Part shown: one piece after another, positions 34,138-42,743 of the stretch
How positions within the stretch are numbered: position 1 is the first letter of the stretch
Layout: every line of letters starts with the position of its first letter
Origin: CAZAPG01 sp964486935
GTDB taxonomy: Bacteria > Chloroflexota > Anaerolineae > 4572-78 > J111
Length of the DNA: 64,000 nucleotides
Assembly: GCA_964486935.1 (NCBI GenBank)
Contig: CAZAPG010000012.1
Coordinates: 62,001-126,000, forward strand
Direction of reading: 5' to 3'
The notes under the pieces: model-generated
The model's input: only the letters and a program-made list of their open reading frames with translations
Told to the model about the DNA's origin: nothing
The model's database searches: none
Translations under genes and position numbers: made by a program

Positions 34138-36204
34138 ATGGCTGGTAGCTACACAACCGACAAAATCAGAAACGTTGTCCTGTTAGGCCACAACGGCTGT
34201 GGCAAAACCTCACTATCCGAAGCAATGCTCTTCAACTCCGGCGCCATTAACCGCATGGGCAAAGTTGAGGATGGCAATACCGTTTCTGATTTTGACGAAG
34301 AAGAAATTAACCGCACCATGTCTTTAAGTCTGTCTGTTATCCCCTGCGAGTGGAAGGGGTACAAAATTAACGTGCTCGACGCGCCCGGTTACGCCGATTT
34401 TCAGGGCGAAATGCTGGGCGGGGTACACGCAGCCGACGCCGTTGTTTTGGTGCTCGACGGCTCCTCTGGCATCGAGGTGGGCACCGAACTGGCCTGGGAG
34501 ATGGCTAAAAGCCACAACAAACCCATCGCCATATTTCTAAACAAAATGGACCGCCCCAACGCCAGCTATCGCCGGGTGATAGACCAACTGCGCCACACCT
34601 TTGAGGCCACCTTTGTGCCCATGGAGTTGCCCATCAGAAACGGCGAACATTTTGAAGGGGTTATTGACCTGATTACCCAAAAAGGACACACCGGCACCGG
34701 CAAAGCCTCGGAGCCGCCCGCCGACATGGCCGATGAAATTGAAGAATTCAGGCTTCAGTTGGTTGAATACGCCGCCGAAGGCGAAGACGCCCTCATGGAA
34801 AAATATTTTGAGGAAGAAACCCTCACCCAGGATGAAATTCGGCGGGGGCTGCTGGCCGGCCTGGCCGCCGGGCGAATTGTGCCTGTATTTTGCGGGTCGG
34901 CTACGGCTAATGTGGCCGTGCGCAGCTTTATGAACAACATTGTCGAGTCTTTTCCCCGCCCCACCAATACCAAAATTATGGCTACCAACACCAAAACCGG
35001 CAGCGAAGAAGAACTTGGCGGCGATGCCGGCGGCCCCCTGGCGGCCCAGATATTCAAAACCGTTAACGACCAGTATGGCCGCGTCAGCTACATTCGCGTT
35101 TGGTCCGGCACGCTCAAGGGCGATGGCCGCACCTACAACGCCCGCCTAGATACTGAAGAGCGAATGAGTGGGTTATTCTCGCCACGCGGCAAAGAGCAAA
35201 CCAGCATCTCCGAAAGCGTGGCCGGCGATATTGTTGGCGCAGTCAAGTTAAGCGAAAGCCAATCTGGCGACACGCTGTGCGACAAAAATCACCCGCTGAC
35301 CCTGCCGTTTATTGACAGCCCCGAGCCGGTATTTGCCGTAGCCCTCACCCCCGTTGCCCAGACCGACTCGGCCAAACTTGGCCCCAGCCTGGCCCGCATC
35401 ATCGAAGAAGACCTGTCGCTGCGCCATCGCTATGAAAAAGCCACCCGCCAAACCCTGCTGGAAGGAATGGGCGAAACCCACGTGGATATTTCAGTTAAAC
35501 GGATGGCCAGCCGCTTTGGCCTGCATGTGCGCACCTCTACCCCCAAAGTACCTTTTCTGGAAACTGTTTCCAGAACCGCCTCGGACCAGTACCGGCACAA
35601 AAAACAAACCGGCGGCGCCGGCCAGTTTGGCGAGGTTCACATGCGCGTTGAGCCGCTGGAGCGCGGAACCGGCTTTGAATACAAAAGCGAAGTCTTCGGC
35701 GGGGCCATCTCGCAGCCATTTCTGCCCTCCATCGAAAAGGGTATCAAACAGGTGCTGGATAATGGCGTGATTGCCGGCTACCCGGTGGTTGACGTGCGCG
35801 CCGTGGTATTTGACGGCAAAGAACACCCGGTTGACTCCAAAGATATCGCCTTTCAAATTGCCGGGCGCGAGGCTTTTAAATTGGCCTTTAAAAAAGCCGG
35901 CCCCATTTTGCTGGAGCCGATTGTTGATATGACCATCACCATTCCCGAAGAGTACACCGGCGATGTCAGCGGCGACTTGAGCACCCGGCGGGGGCGCATG
36001 TCGGGCATGGAACAGGTGCGGGGCAACACCATCATCACCGCCCAGGCGCCGCTGGCCGAGGTGCAGCGGTACGCCACCGAACTGCGTTCAATTACCCAGG
36101 GGCGCGGCGTCTACACCATGAAACTCTCCCATTACGAGCCGGTTCCCAGCCACATTGCCGAAGAAATTATCGCTCAGGCTCAACGGGAGAAAGAGGAAGA
36201 ATAA
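34138..36204 (+). CDS. Elongation factor G-like GTPase (EF-G2 type)
   Basis: A 688-residue translational GTPase with the five EF-G domains. The P-loop is GHNGCGKTS rather than the AHIDAGKTT form of canonical EF-G. Switch II is DAPGYADF and the base-recognition motif NKMD. Domain IV contains GGAGQFGEVHMRVEPLERG, and domain V has RRGRMSGMEQVRGNTIITAQ. These changes place it with the EF-G-like group rather than the essential FusA, so its role may be ribosome recycling, an alternative GTPase state or stress translation. AAGGAGA gives a good ribosome site at 34124. A strong promoter precedes it. Confidence 0.9.
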   Translation: MAGSYTTDKIRNVVLLGHNGCGKTSLSEAMLFNSGAINRMGKVEDGNTVSDFDEEEINRTMSLSLSVIPCEWKGYKINVLDAPGYADFQGEMLGGVHAADAVVLVLDGSSGIEVGTELAWEMAKSHNKPIAIFLNKMDRPNASYRRVIDQLRHTFEATFVPMELPIRNGEHFEGVIDLITQKGHTGTGKASEPPADMADEIEEFRLQLVEYAAEGEDALMEKYFEEETLTQDEIRRGLLAGLAAGRIVPVFCGSATANVAVRSFMNNIVESFPRPTNTKIMATNTKTGSEEELGGDAGGPLAAQIFKTVNDQYGRVSYIRVWSGTLKGDGRTYNARLDTEERMSGLFSPRGKEQTSISESVAGDIVGAVKLSESQSGDTLCDKNHPLTLPFIDSPEPVFAVALTPVAQTDSAKLGPSLARIIEEDLSLRHRYEKATRQTLLEGMGETHVDISVKRMASRFGLHVRTSTPKVPFLETVSRTASDQYRHKKQTGGAGQFGEVHMRVEPLERGTGFEYKSEVFGGAISQPFLPSIEKGIKQVLDNGVIAGYPVVDVRAVVFDGKEHPVDSKDIAFQIAGREAFKLAFKKAGPILLEPIVDMTITIPEEYTGDVSGDLSTRRGRMSGMEQVRGNTIITAQAPLAEVQRYATELRSITQGRGVYTMKLSHYEPVPSHIAEEIIAQAQREKEEE

Positions 36205-36234
36205 ATTTAAGGAGCAATCGTCAGCAGCCGGTCA

Positions 36235-36299
36235 AATTACTAATTACTGATTACCAATTACCGGTTACTGATTACCGCCCCTGACTACTGATTATTGAA
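36235..36299. repeat. Short-word tract between EF-G2 and the chelatase gene
   Basis: The near-tandem words ATTACTAATTACTGATTACC, AATTACCGGTTACTGATTAC and CTGACTACTGATTATTG are degenerate repeats of TTACTGA/TTACCAA. They end just before the ribosome site of the next gene. Similar tracts at 30357 and 44083 suggest one repeat class. Confidence 0.6.
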
Positions 36300-36319
36300 T
36301 CAAGGAGTTTAACAAGTCG

Positions 36320-37438
36320 ATGCCTTCAATCTTTCCGTTTACAGCCATTGTAGGCCAGGAGCGTATGAAAACCGCTCTCATCCTCAATGCCATTAACCCC
36401 AAAATTGGCGGCGTGCTCATTCGTGGCGAGCGCGGAACCGCCAAATCAACCGCCGCCCGCGCCCTGGCTGCCCTGCTTCCAGAAATTGACGTTTTCATCG
36501 ACTCGCCGTTTAACGACGACCCCAACGACCCGGATAGCTGGTCGGATTGGGTTAAAGAGCACCAGGCTAAAAATGGCGATTTAAAAATCAGCAAACGCCG
36601 CATTCGGTTTGTTGACCTGCCGGTGAGCGCCACCGAAGACCGGGTGGTCGGCACCCTGGATATTGAGCAGGCCATCAAAAAAGGGGAGCGTCATTTTGAA
36701 GCGGGCGTGCTGGCTGCCGCCAACCGGGGCCTGCTGTACGTTGACGAAGTCAACCTGCTTGATGACCACGTGGTCGACCTGCTGCTCGATTCGGCGGCTA
36801 TGGGCGTCAACGTGGTTGAGCGCGAAGGCATCAGCTTTTCTCACCCGGCCCGCTTTATGTTTGTGGGCACCATGAACCCCGAAGAGGGCGACCTGCGCCC
36901 CCAACTGCTAGACCGCTTTGCCCTGTGCGTTGACATCCACAGCATTTCCGACTCGGCCCAGCGCATGGAAATTTTAGAGCGCACGCTCCATTTTGAAATG
37001 GACTCCGAAGGCTTTTACCAGGAGTGGCAGCCCAAAGAAAAAGAGCTGGCCGACAAAATAACCCACGCCCGCGACGTGCTCCAGCGTGTCGCCTACACCA
37101 AACGAGACCTGTTCACCATTGCCGAGCTAATGGCCGAAATGAAGGTTGACGGCCACCGGGCCGATATTGTGATTCTAAAAACAGCCATTGCCAACGCCGC
37201 CTTCAACAACCGGGAAAAAGTCAACAGAATTGACATTCTGGTTGGGGCCGAACTGGCCCTGCCCCACCGGCTCAAACGGCAACCCTTCCAGGATACAACC
37301 ATTCAGTTTCAAGAGCTGGCCGAACGGCTGGAACAGATTCGGCAGGAAGCCCAGCAGCAAGAAGGCGAGCAGCAGGTCAGCACCAGCAGCGAGACCACCT
37401 CGACCACACAGGAAAAAAAAACGACACTGAGTCGATAG
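36320..37438 (+). CDS. Magnesium/cobalt chelatase subunit I-type AAA+ ATPase
   Basis: A BchI/ChlI-like ATPase. The Walker A motif is GERGTAKST, ChlI-type Walker B is LLYVDEVNLLDDHVVD, and the sensor block is GTMNPEEGDLRPQLLDRF. It ends in a Gln/Glu/Ser/Thr-rich linker. In the zero frame the protein stops at 37438 as EKKTTLSR. A -1 shift at the A9 run (37413-37421) continues through NDTESIELDES straight into the D-type protein, giving a fusion of about 684 residues, the normal size for fused ChlI-ChlD proteins. AAGGAG lies 12 nt before the ATG. It may supply both the small ATPase subunit and, by frameshifting, the larger subunit. Confidence 0.92.
   Translation: MPSIFPFTAIVGQERMKTALILNAINPKIGGVLIRGERGTAKSTAARALAALLPEIDVFIDSPFNDDPNDPDSWSDWVKEHQAKNGDLKISKRRIRFVDLPVSATEDRVVGTLDIEQAIKKGERHFEAGVLAAANRGLLYVDEVNLLDDHVVDLLLDSAAMGVNVVEREGISFSHPARFMFVGTMNPEEGDLRPQLLDRFALCVDIHSISDSAQRMEILERTLHFEMDSEGFYQEWQPKEKELADKITHARDVLQRVAYTKRDLFTIAELMAEMKVDGHRADIVILKTAIANAAFNNREKVNRIDILVGAELALPHRLKRQPFQDTTIQFQELAERLEQIRQEAQQQEGEQQVSTSSETTSTTQEKKTTLSR
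37412..37421 (+). promoter_or_regulatory. Candidate -1 frameshift slippery site (A9 run)
   Basis: The zero frame reads CAG GAA AAA AAA ACG. A_AAA_AAA is a classic -1 slippery heptamer, as in dnaX-type sites. Slipping back one base gives AAC GAC ACT GAG, open through to the D subunit. A small CGAC-ACTGA-GTCG hairpin directly follows. Transcriptional slippage on nine A is an alternative mechanism; a sequencing indel is a third. Confidence 0.6.
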
Positions 37439-37467
37439 AGCTGGATGAGTCTAACGCGCCCCCGCCT

Positions 37468-38373
37468 ATGGGGACGCCGCCGCAACAACAGCACTCCGAG
37501 CAGTCGTCCGGGGATAAAAGCCAGGCCAACAACCCGGTTGATATTGGCCACGATTTTATGCCCCGGCGGCTGCAAACGCCCCTGGATAACATGACCCGCT
37601 CAAGCGCGGGCAAACGCAGCTACACCAAAACCGAGCGCAAGCGCGGGCGCTACATTCAGGCTCGCCCCGCCCGGGGCAAACCCCGCGATGTGGCTTTTGA
37701 CGCCACCCTGCGCGCCGCCGCCCCCTTTCAGCTTCGCCGCGACCGCTCCAGCCGGGCGCTGGCCGTTGAACAGCAGGATATTCACGACAAGATTCGCGTG
37801 CGCCGGGCCTCGAACCTGGTGCTCTTTGTGGTTGACGCCAGCTGGAGCATGGCCGCCGCCGAGCGCATGGAAGCCACCAAAGGGGCCATCATGAGCCTGC
37901 TGCTCGACGCCTACCAGCGCCGCGACCAGGTGGGGCTGGTGGTCTTTCAAAAAGAAGAGGCCCGGCTGGTGCTGCCCCCCACCAGCAGCGTCGAACTGGC
38001 TAAAAAAGCCCTGGCCGACGTGCCCGTTGGCGGCAAAACGCCCCTTTCCGCCGGGCTGCTGCTGGCCCACCGGGTTATGATCCAGCAAATCCGCCTGCAC
38101 CCGGAAATTATGCCGATGATGATTCTGCTCACCGATGGCGCCGGCAACGTTTCCGTGTCTGACCTGCCGGCCCAGGAAGAGGCCCACCGGGTAGCCAAAA
38201 TGATTATGGAAGAGGGCATTCGCTCGGTGGTCATCAACATGGAACACGCCAGCTTTGACCGCGGTCTGGCTCAGGCCCTGGCCGAAGAACTCAACGCCCC
38301 CTGCTACACCCTGCATGAACTCAAGGCCGACACGCTGTACCAAACCGTTAAAGATGAGTTGAGATTGAGTTAA
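37468..38373 (+). CDS. Chelatase subunit D-type VWA protein (C-terminal half of a probable frameshift fusion)
   Basis: The VWA integrin-I-like domain carries the metal-site loop VVDASWSM and later LLTDGAG, as in ChlD/BchD and CobT-type subunits. A basic region with KRSYTKTERKRGRYIQ precedes it, as in fused ChlI-D proteins. The ATG at 37468 has no ribosome site, but the same frame is open upstream without a stop through the end of the I subunit. Translation from that ATG alone is therefore doubtful. The fused product expected from -1 frameshifting ends here. The UroD-like gene follows by 17 nt. Confidence 0.85.
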   Translation: MGTPPQQQHSEQSSGDKSQANNPVDIGHDFMPRRLQTPLDNMTRSSAGKRSYTKTERKRGRYIQARPARGKPRDVAFDATLRAAAPFQLRRDRSSRALAVEQQDIHDKIRVRRASNLVLFVVDASWSMAAAERMEATKGAIMSLLLDAYQRRDQVGLVVFQKEEARLVLPPTSSVELAKKALADVPVGGKTPLSAGLLLAHRVMIQQIRLHPEIMPMMILLTDGAGNVSVSDLPAQEEAHRVAKMIMEEGIRSVVINMEHASFDRGLAQALAEELNAPCYTLHELKADTLYQTVKDELRLS

Positions 38374-38390
38374 CCTGGTAAGGAGGCACA

Positions 38391-39383
38391 ATGACATCAA
38401 AAATGAGCAAACGGGAACGCCTGGAGGCCGCCTTTGCCGGCCAGCCGGTCGACCGCCCGCCCGTGGCCCTGTGGCGGCACTGGCCCGTTGACGACCAGCG
38501 CGGCGACGAATTGGCCCGCGCCACGCTGGTCTTTCAGCACACCTTTGATTTTGACTTTATCAAAGTGACCCCCAGCAGCAACTACTGCGTTGCCGGCTAC
38601 GGCGCCGAAAGCGCGTGGGAAGGCAATCAGGAAGGAACCCGTACCTGGGGCCGGCGCGTCATTCAAGCGCCCGAAGATTGGGCCAAATTAAAGCCGCTCG
38701 ACCCCAACCAGGGGTTGCCGGGCGAAGTGCTGCAAGCCAACAAAATCATTGGCGACGCGGTGAAAGACGAGGTCCCTTTTATTCAAACCATCTTCAACCC
38801 GCTCTCGCAAGCCAAAAACCTGGCCGGCGAGCGCCTGCTGTCTGACATGCGCCAGCACCCCGAGGCGGTCAAGGCCGGGCTGGTCGCCATCACCGAGTCG
38901 ACCATTCGCTTCATCCGGGAGCTAAAATCCACCGGCGCTGCCGGAATTTTTCTGGCCGTGCAGCACGCCAGCTACAACCTGCTCACCCAGGCCGAATACC
39001 GCGAATTTTGCCACAAGCTAGACCTGCAAATTCTCAAAGCCACCGAAGGGATGTGGTTCAATCTGGTTCACCTGCACGGCGTCAACGTAATGTTTGATTT
39101 CATTGCCGACTACCCGGTGCAGGTTATCAACTGGCACGATGTGGAAACGCCCCCCTCGCTGGGCCAGGCCATGAGCCGCACCACCAGGGCGCTGTGCGGC
39201 GGCCTGCGCCAGTGGGACACCATGGTGCGCGGCACCCCCGCCGGCGTAGAAGCCGAGGCCAGAGCCGCCATCGCCGCTACCGGCGGGCAGCGCTTTATTT
39301 TAGGCACAGGCTGCGTTACGCCCATCACCGCGCCAACCGGCAATATTCTGGCCGCCCGTAAGGCGGTTGAGGCAGCGCACTAA
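38391..39383 (+). CDS. Uroporphyrinogen decarboxylase superfamily protein (second copy)
   Basis: A 330-residue TIM-barrel protein, paralogous to the one at 1426-2418: both open with KRERLEAAFAGQPVDRPPVA-like sequence and share HTFDFDFIKVTP. GGAGG lies 6 nt before the ATG. The HemE active-site fingerprint is absent. Its place directly after a chelatase D subunit suggests tetrapyrrole or corrinoid biochemistry, but the reaction cannot be named. Distinct residues near VHLHGVNVMFDFIADYPVQ, a conserved HLHG segment, fit a metal-binding or corrinoid-methyl role. Confidence 0.8.
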   Translation: MTSKMSKRERLEAAFAGQPVDRPPVALWRHWPVDDQRGDELARATLVFQHTFDFDFIKVTPSSNYCVAGYGAESAWEGNQEGTRTWGRRVIQAPEDWAKLKPLDPNQGLPGEVLQANKIIGDAVKDEVPFIQTIFNPLSQAKNLAGERLLSDMRQHPEAVKAGLVAITESTIRFIRELKSTGAAGIFLAVQHASYNLLTQAEYREFCHKLDLQILKATEGMWFNLVHLHGVNVMFDFIADYPVQVINWHDVETPPSLGQAMSRTTRALCGGLRQWDTMVRGTPAGVEAEARAAIAATGGQRFILGTGCVTPITAPTGNILAARKAVEAAH

Positions 39384-39385
39384 AA

Positions 39386-39946
39386 ATGGCCGAAAAGCAT
39401 GACGAGGTCTACACCCTCAGCGCCGAAGAGGCGGCTTCGTTACGGCAGGGCTTTATTTACTGCCCGCGCTGCCGCAGCAAAATGGTGGATAAAGAGGTGT
39501 ATGGCCGGATGCGGCGCGTCTGCCCCAACCCGGATTGCCGCTTTGTGCAATTTATCGACCCCAAAATCAGCGCCGCCGTAATGGCTCTGCAAGACGGCAA
39601 GGTGTTGCTGGTCAAACGCTCCATGGAGCCGGCCCGGGGGAGCTGGTGCCTGCCCGGCGGCTTTATGGAAATTGGCGAAACGCCCCCCCAAACCGCCGTC
39701 CGCGAATGTAAAGAAGAAAGCGGCTTTGAGGTAGAAATTACCGGCCTGATTGACGTCTACTACTACGAAGATTATCGGGGCAGCGGCGTTTTGATCATGT
39801 ACAAGGGCCGCGTGATTGGCGGTCAACCCGACCCGGACAGCGAGTCAAAGGCTGTGGCCTTTTTTGGCCCCAATGAATTGCCGGAAAATATCCAGTTTGA
39901 CTCGAACATCAAGGCGCTGGCCGCCTGGCGCGAAGGCAAACTTTAA
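39386..39946 (+). CDS. Nudix hydrolase with N-terminal zinc ribbon
   Basis: A 186-residue cytoplasmic pyrophosphohydrolase. The Nudix box GGFMEIGETPPQTAVRECKE plus ESGF matches G(x5)E(x7)REUXEExGU. The N-terminus has the ribbon CPRCRSKM and CPNPDC, as in NADH-type and related Nudix enzymes. Its start follows the upstream stop by 2 nt. Substrate not determined; likely an NDP-X or dinucleotide. Confidence 0.92.
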   Translation: MAEKHDEVYTLSAEEAASLRQGFIYCPRCRSKMVDKEVYGRMRRVCPNPDCRFVQFIDPKISAAVMALQDGKVLLVKRSMEPARGSWCLPGGFMEIGETPPQTAVRECKEESGFEVEITGLIDVYYYEDYRGSGVLIMYKGRVIGGQPDPDSESKAVAFFGPNELPENIQFDSNIKALAAWREGKL

Positions 39947-41011
39947 ATGACTAAAATCCTGGCAATCGAAACATCCTGCGACGAAACCGCCGCAGCGATT
40001 ATTGAAGATGGCTACCACATCTGCTCAAACGTGGTGGCCTCGCAAATTGATATTCACCGGCGCTACGGCGGCGTCTTTCCGGAAGTGGCCTCGCGGCAGC
40101 ATATTCTGGCCATCAGCACCGTTATTCAAGACGCGCTCATCGAGGCCCGCACCGGCTGGGACGAGTTGGAGGCTGTCGCCGTTACCCACGGGCCGGGGCT
40201 GGCCGGCAGCCTGCTGGTGGGCGTCAACGCGGCCAAGGGCATTGCCCTGGCCCAAAATATCCCTCTAATTGGCGTCAACCACCTGGAAGGGCATCTCTAC
40301 TCCAACTGGCTCGATGCTCGCGGCCAGGGCCACCCGCCCCGCAAAAAGTTTCCGGCGCTGTGCCTGATTGTCTCCGGCGGCCACAGCGAACTGGTGCTGA
40401 TTCGCAACCACGGCAATTACGAAATTTTGGGGCGCACTGTTGACGATGCCGCCGGCGAGGCGTTTGATAAAGTGGCCCGGCTGCTCAATTTAGGCTATCC
40501 CGGCGGGCCGGCCATTCAAAAAGCCGCCGAGGGGGGCAACCCCAACGCCTACAATTTCCCGCGAGCCAGGCTGGGCGACTCGTACGATTTCAGCTTCTCC
40601 GGTTTAAAAACCGCCGTGCTGCGGGTCGCCCAAAAGTATACCAGGGTGGAAAAAATGCACGCGCCCGGCGGTACGCCTCGCCCGCAGCCCCAAACGCCTG
40701 TCCGCAGTATGCCTGTGGCCGATATCGCCGCATCGTTTCAAATGGCCGTGGTTGACGTGCTGGTCAGCAAAACTCTGGCCGCCGCCCAGCAATATGAGGT
40801 AGCCGAAATTCTGCTGGCCGGCGGAGTGTCGGCCAACGCCCTGCTGCGCAACAAAATGATGGCCGCCGCCGACAGGCCGGTGCTGATTCCCCCCCTGTGG
40901 CTCTGCACCGATAATGCAGCTATGATTGGCGCAGCCGCCTATTGGCGCCTGCAGGCCGGGCAAACTAGCGGCTGGGATTTGGATGTGGTGGCAAATTTGC
41001 GGTTGGGATGA
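39947..41011 (+). CDS. tsaD: tRNA N6-adenosine threonylcarbamoyltransferase
   Basis: TsaD completes the t6A37 modification of ANN-decoding tRNAs with TsaB/TsaE. It opens with ILAIETSCDETAAAI (ASKHA fold). HRRYGGVFPEVASRQH supplies the metal-binding His region, and GGHSELVL and NLGYPGGPAIQ follow. The C-terminus carries LLAGGVSANALLR and LCTDNAAMIG. The insert near residue 230 (APGGTPRPQPQTPVRSM) is slightly longer than usual. ATG directly follows the Nudix stop, so translation is coupled. A strong terminator ends the run. Confidence 0.97.
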   Translation: MTKILAIETSCDETAAAIIEDGYHICSNVVASQIDIHRRYGGVFPEVASRQHILAISTVIQDALIEARTGWDELEAVAVTHGPGLAGSLLVGVNAAKGIALAQNIPLIGVNHLEGHLYSNWLDARGQGHPPRKKFPALCLIVSGGHSELVLIRNHGNYEILGRTVDDAAGEAFDKVARLLNLGYPGGPAIQKAAEGGNPNAYNFPRARLGDSYDFSFSGLKTAVLRVAQKYTRVEKMHAPGGTPRPQPQTPVRSMPVADIAASFQMAVVDVLVSKTLAAAQQYEVAEILLAGGVSANALLRNKMMAAADRPVLIPPLWLCTDNAAMIGAAAYWRLQAGQTSGWDLDVVANLRLG

Positions 41012-41015
41012 TAAC

Positions 41016-41071
41016 GACCGCCGACCGCCAAAAAATCCTCAAGCGGCAGTTGGTGGTCGGTGGTCATTTTT
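41016..41071 (+). terminator. Rho-independent terminator after tsaD
   Basis: A 15-bp stem with GACCGCCGACCGCCA pairing to TGGTGGTCGGTGGTC (two G-U wobbles), 20-nt loop, followed by ATTTTTT. It starts 5 nt after the tsaD stop and closes the chelatase/UroD/Nudix/tsaD run. Confidence 0.85.
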
Positions 41072-41176
41072 TAGCGCGAGGGTTTGCCGGGCAGCGAGGG
41101 TTTCTCGCCACCGGCCAGGACGCTGCCATCACCCCCCGGCAGCGACAGGCCAGCCTGATATCCCCACATTCGCCTA

Positions 41177-41204
41177 TTGAGCGAGCGGGCTTTTGTGGCA
41201 TAAT
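41177..41204 (+). promoter_or_regulatory. Candidate promoter for the zinc-ribbon/HEAT gene
   Basis: TTGAGC, a 16-bp spacer and CATAAT (5 of 6 to the -10 consensus) lie about 65 nt upstream of the gene at 41272. The stretch from the tsaD terminator to here shows no gene. Confidence 0.45.
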
Positions 41205-41271
41205 GAGAGAGTAAGGAAAACCCATATCCTTTACGCCCTAGCCCAGCAAAAACCCGGACAGGATGATGCTC

Positions 41272-42114
41272 ATGGAACTCAAACTGCTCAACTGCCCCAA
41301 TTGCGGCGCGCCTCTGCCCAAAGATTTTGCTCCCAACCGGCGTCTTGAATGCGCCAACTGCCACTCGGCGCTGCTGGTGACGGATTTGGTTGAAAGCCAG
41401 GCGGTGGTTTGTCCGCAATGCAATACCATCAACGACCAGCAAAAACGCTACTGCGCCAACTGCGGCCAACCGTTAAAAATAGATTGCATTTTGTGTCACA
41501 CCGAAAACAAAGTTGGAGCAACCCATTGCCGTAACTGCGGGGCGCACCTGGAAGCCGCCCGCGCCCGGCGCAGCAGCTTGCAAGAGGCCCGGCAGCGCCA
41601 CCGGCTGGAATTTGTCAAGCGCTTCAAAGAAAAAGAGGCCCGCCAAAAAGCCGAAAAACTTCAACAATTGCTTGACGCCCTGAACGAGCCGGAAAATCAC
41701 GATATGGCTATTTTTCAACTTAACCAGATGGGCGCAGAGGCCATTGACCCCCTCATCGACACGCTGCTCAACGACCACGACCCCGACGCGCGCTATGGCT
41801 CGGCCAGAGCTTTGGGGCAAATTTGCCATCAGCACAGTGTCAAGGCGTTAATCAAAGCCAGAGCCGCCAAGGCGCTGATTACAGCCTTGCAAGACTCGCA
41901 TCCGGCGGTGCGCTACTGGTCGGTTGATGCCTTGGGCCGCTGCAAAAGCCAAACCGCTGTTGAGCCGTTGGCAGCGCTGTTGCAAGACCCGCATGAGGGC
42001 GTTAGAGAGCGCGCCAAAGGAGCGCTGCAACTTATTGGCGGCGAGCGCGCCCGCCAGATTTTGGCCCAGACTGAACCGCCAAAAGGGTTGTTGGGTTGGA
42101 TTAAAGGCCAATAG
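41272..42114 (+). CDS. Zinc-ribbon and HEAT-repeat protein
   Basis: About 280 residues. Three zinc-ribbon-like Cys pairs (NCPNCGAPL, CANCHSALL, then CPQCNTI with YCANCGQ) plus CHTENKVGATHCRNCG occupy the first 100 residues. A basic helix follows, and then HEAT/PBS lyase-type repeats from about residue 140 (PLIDTLLNDHDPDARYGSAR, ALITALQDSHPAVRYWSVDA). No membrane segment is visible. The ATG at 41272 is favoured over 41263 by AGG spacing. Probably a scaffold or adaptor protein; partner unknown. Confidence 0.8.
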   Translation: MELKLLNCPNCGAPLPKDFAPNRRLECANCHSALLVTDLVESQAVVCPQCNTINDQQKRYCANCGQPLKIDCILCHTENKVGATHCRNCGAHLEAARARRSSLQEARQRHRLEFVKRFKEKEARQKAEKLQQLLDALNEPENHDMAIFQLNQMGAEAIDPLIDTLLNDHDPDARYGSARALGQICHQHSVKALIKARAAKALITALQDSHPAVRYWSVDALGRCKSQTAVEPLAALLQDPHEGVRERAKGALQLIGGERARQILAQTEPPKGLLGWIKGQ

Positions 42115-42182
42115 TTTGGCGTTTGGGCCATGGGCGGTTATGATGTATTCGTTAACCTGCTAATCTTTAAACGAGGAACGTG

Positions 42183-42743
42183 ATGCCCAAACAAACTATT
42201 CTTTACACCGGCGCCGGCGATGAAGGCTACACCAGCCTGCTGGGGCTTGACCGGGTAGCCAAATACGACCTGCGGCCCCAGGCTTACGGCGCAGTAGACG
42301 AAGCCAGCGCCTTTATCGGCCTGGCCCGGGCCGACTCCAGTGCCAGCGAACGCACCAAACAGTTGCTTCTGCAAAGCCAGCGCGATTTGTGGCTTTTGAT
42401 GGGAGAACTGGCCGCCGCCCCGGAAGTCAAACTACCCCGGCGGCTGTCTGCCGAACGGACCCGTTGGCTTGAAGAAGAAACCTCCAGATTGGGCCAGGAG
42501 TTCCCCCCGCTCACTCAATTTGTCATCCCCGGCGATACGGAGCTTGGCGCCCGGCTGGATATAGCCCGCACGGTTGTGCGCCGGGCCGAACGACATGTGG
42601 CCAAACTGGCTCACCGGGAACAACTGGAAAATAGTGAAATTATCCGCTATCTTAACCGGCTGTCGTCGCTGTTGTTTGCGCTGGCCCGCTTTGAGGAACA
42701 CCGCCAGGGGCGGCAAAGTACCCTGGCCAAAAATGTAAAATGA
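42183..42743 (+). CDS. Cob(I)alamin adenosyltransferase, PduO type
   Basis: A 186-residue enzyme making adenosylcobalamin from cob(I)alamin and ATP. ILYTGAGDEGYTSLLG matches the N-terminal ATP-binding segment (usually TKTGDDGTT). VDEASAFIGLARAD and the C-terminal ARTVVRRAERHVAKL, YLNRLSSLLFALAR are typical. GAGGA lies 5 nt before ATG 42183. It is consistent with cobalamin metabolism also indicated by the chelatase genes 5 kb upstream. The DUF2231 gene overlaps as ATGA. Confidence 0.93.
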   Translation: MPKQTILYTGAGDEGYTSLLGLDRVAKYDLRPQAYGAVDEASAFIGLARADSSASERTKQLLLQSQRDLWLLMGELAAAPEVKLPRRLSAERTRWLEEETSRLGQEFPPLTQFVIPGDTELGARLDIARTVVRRAERHVAKLAHREQLENSEIIRYLNRLSSLLFALARFEEHRQGRQSTLAKNVK

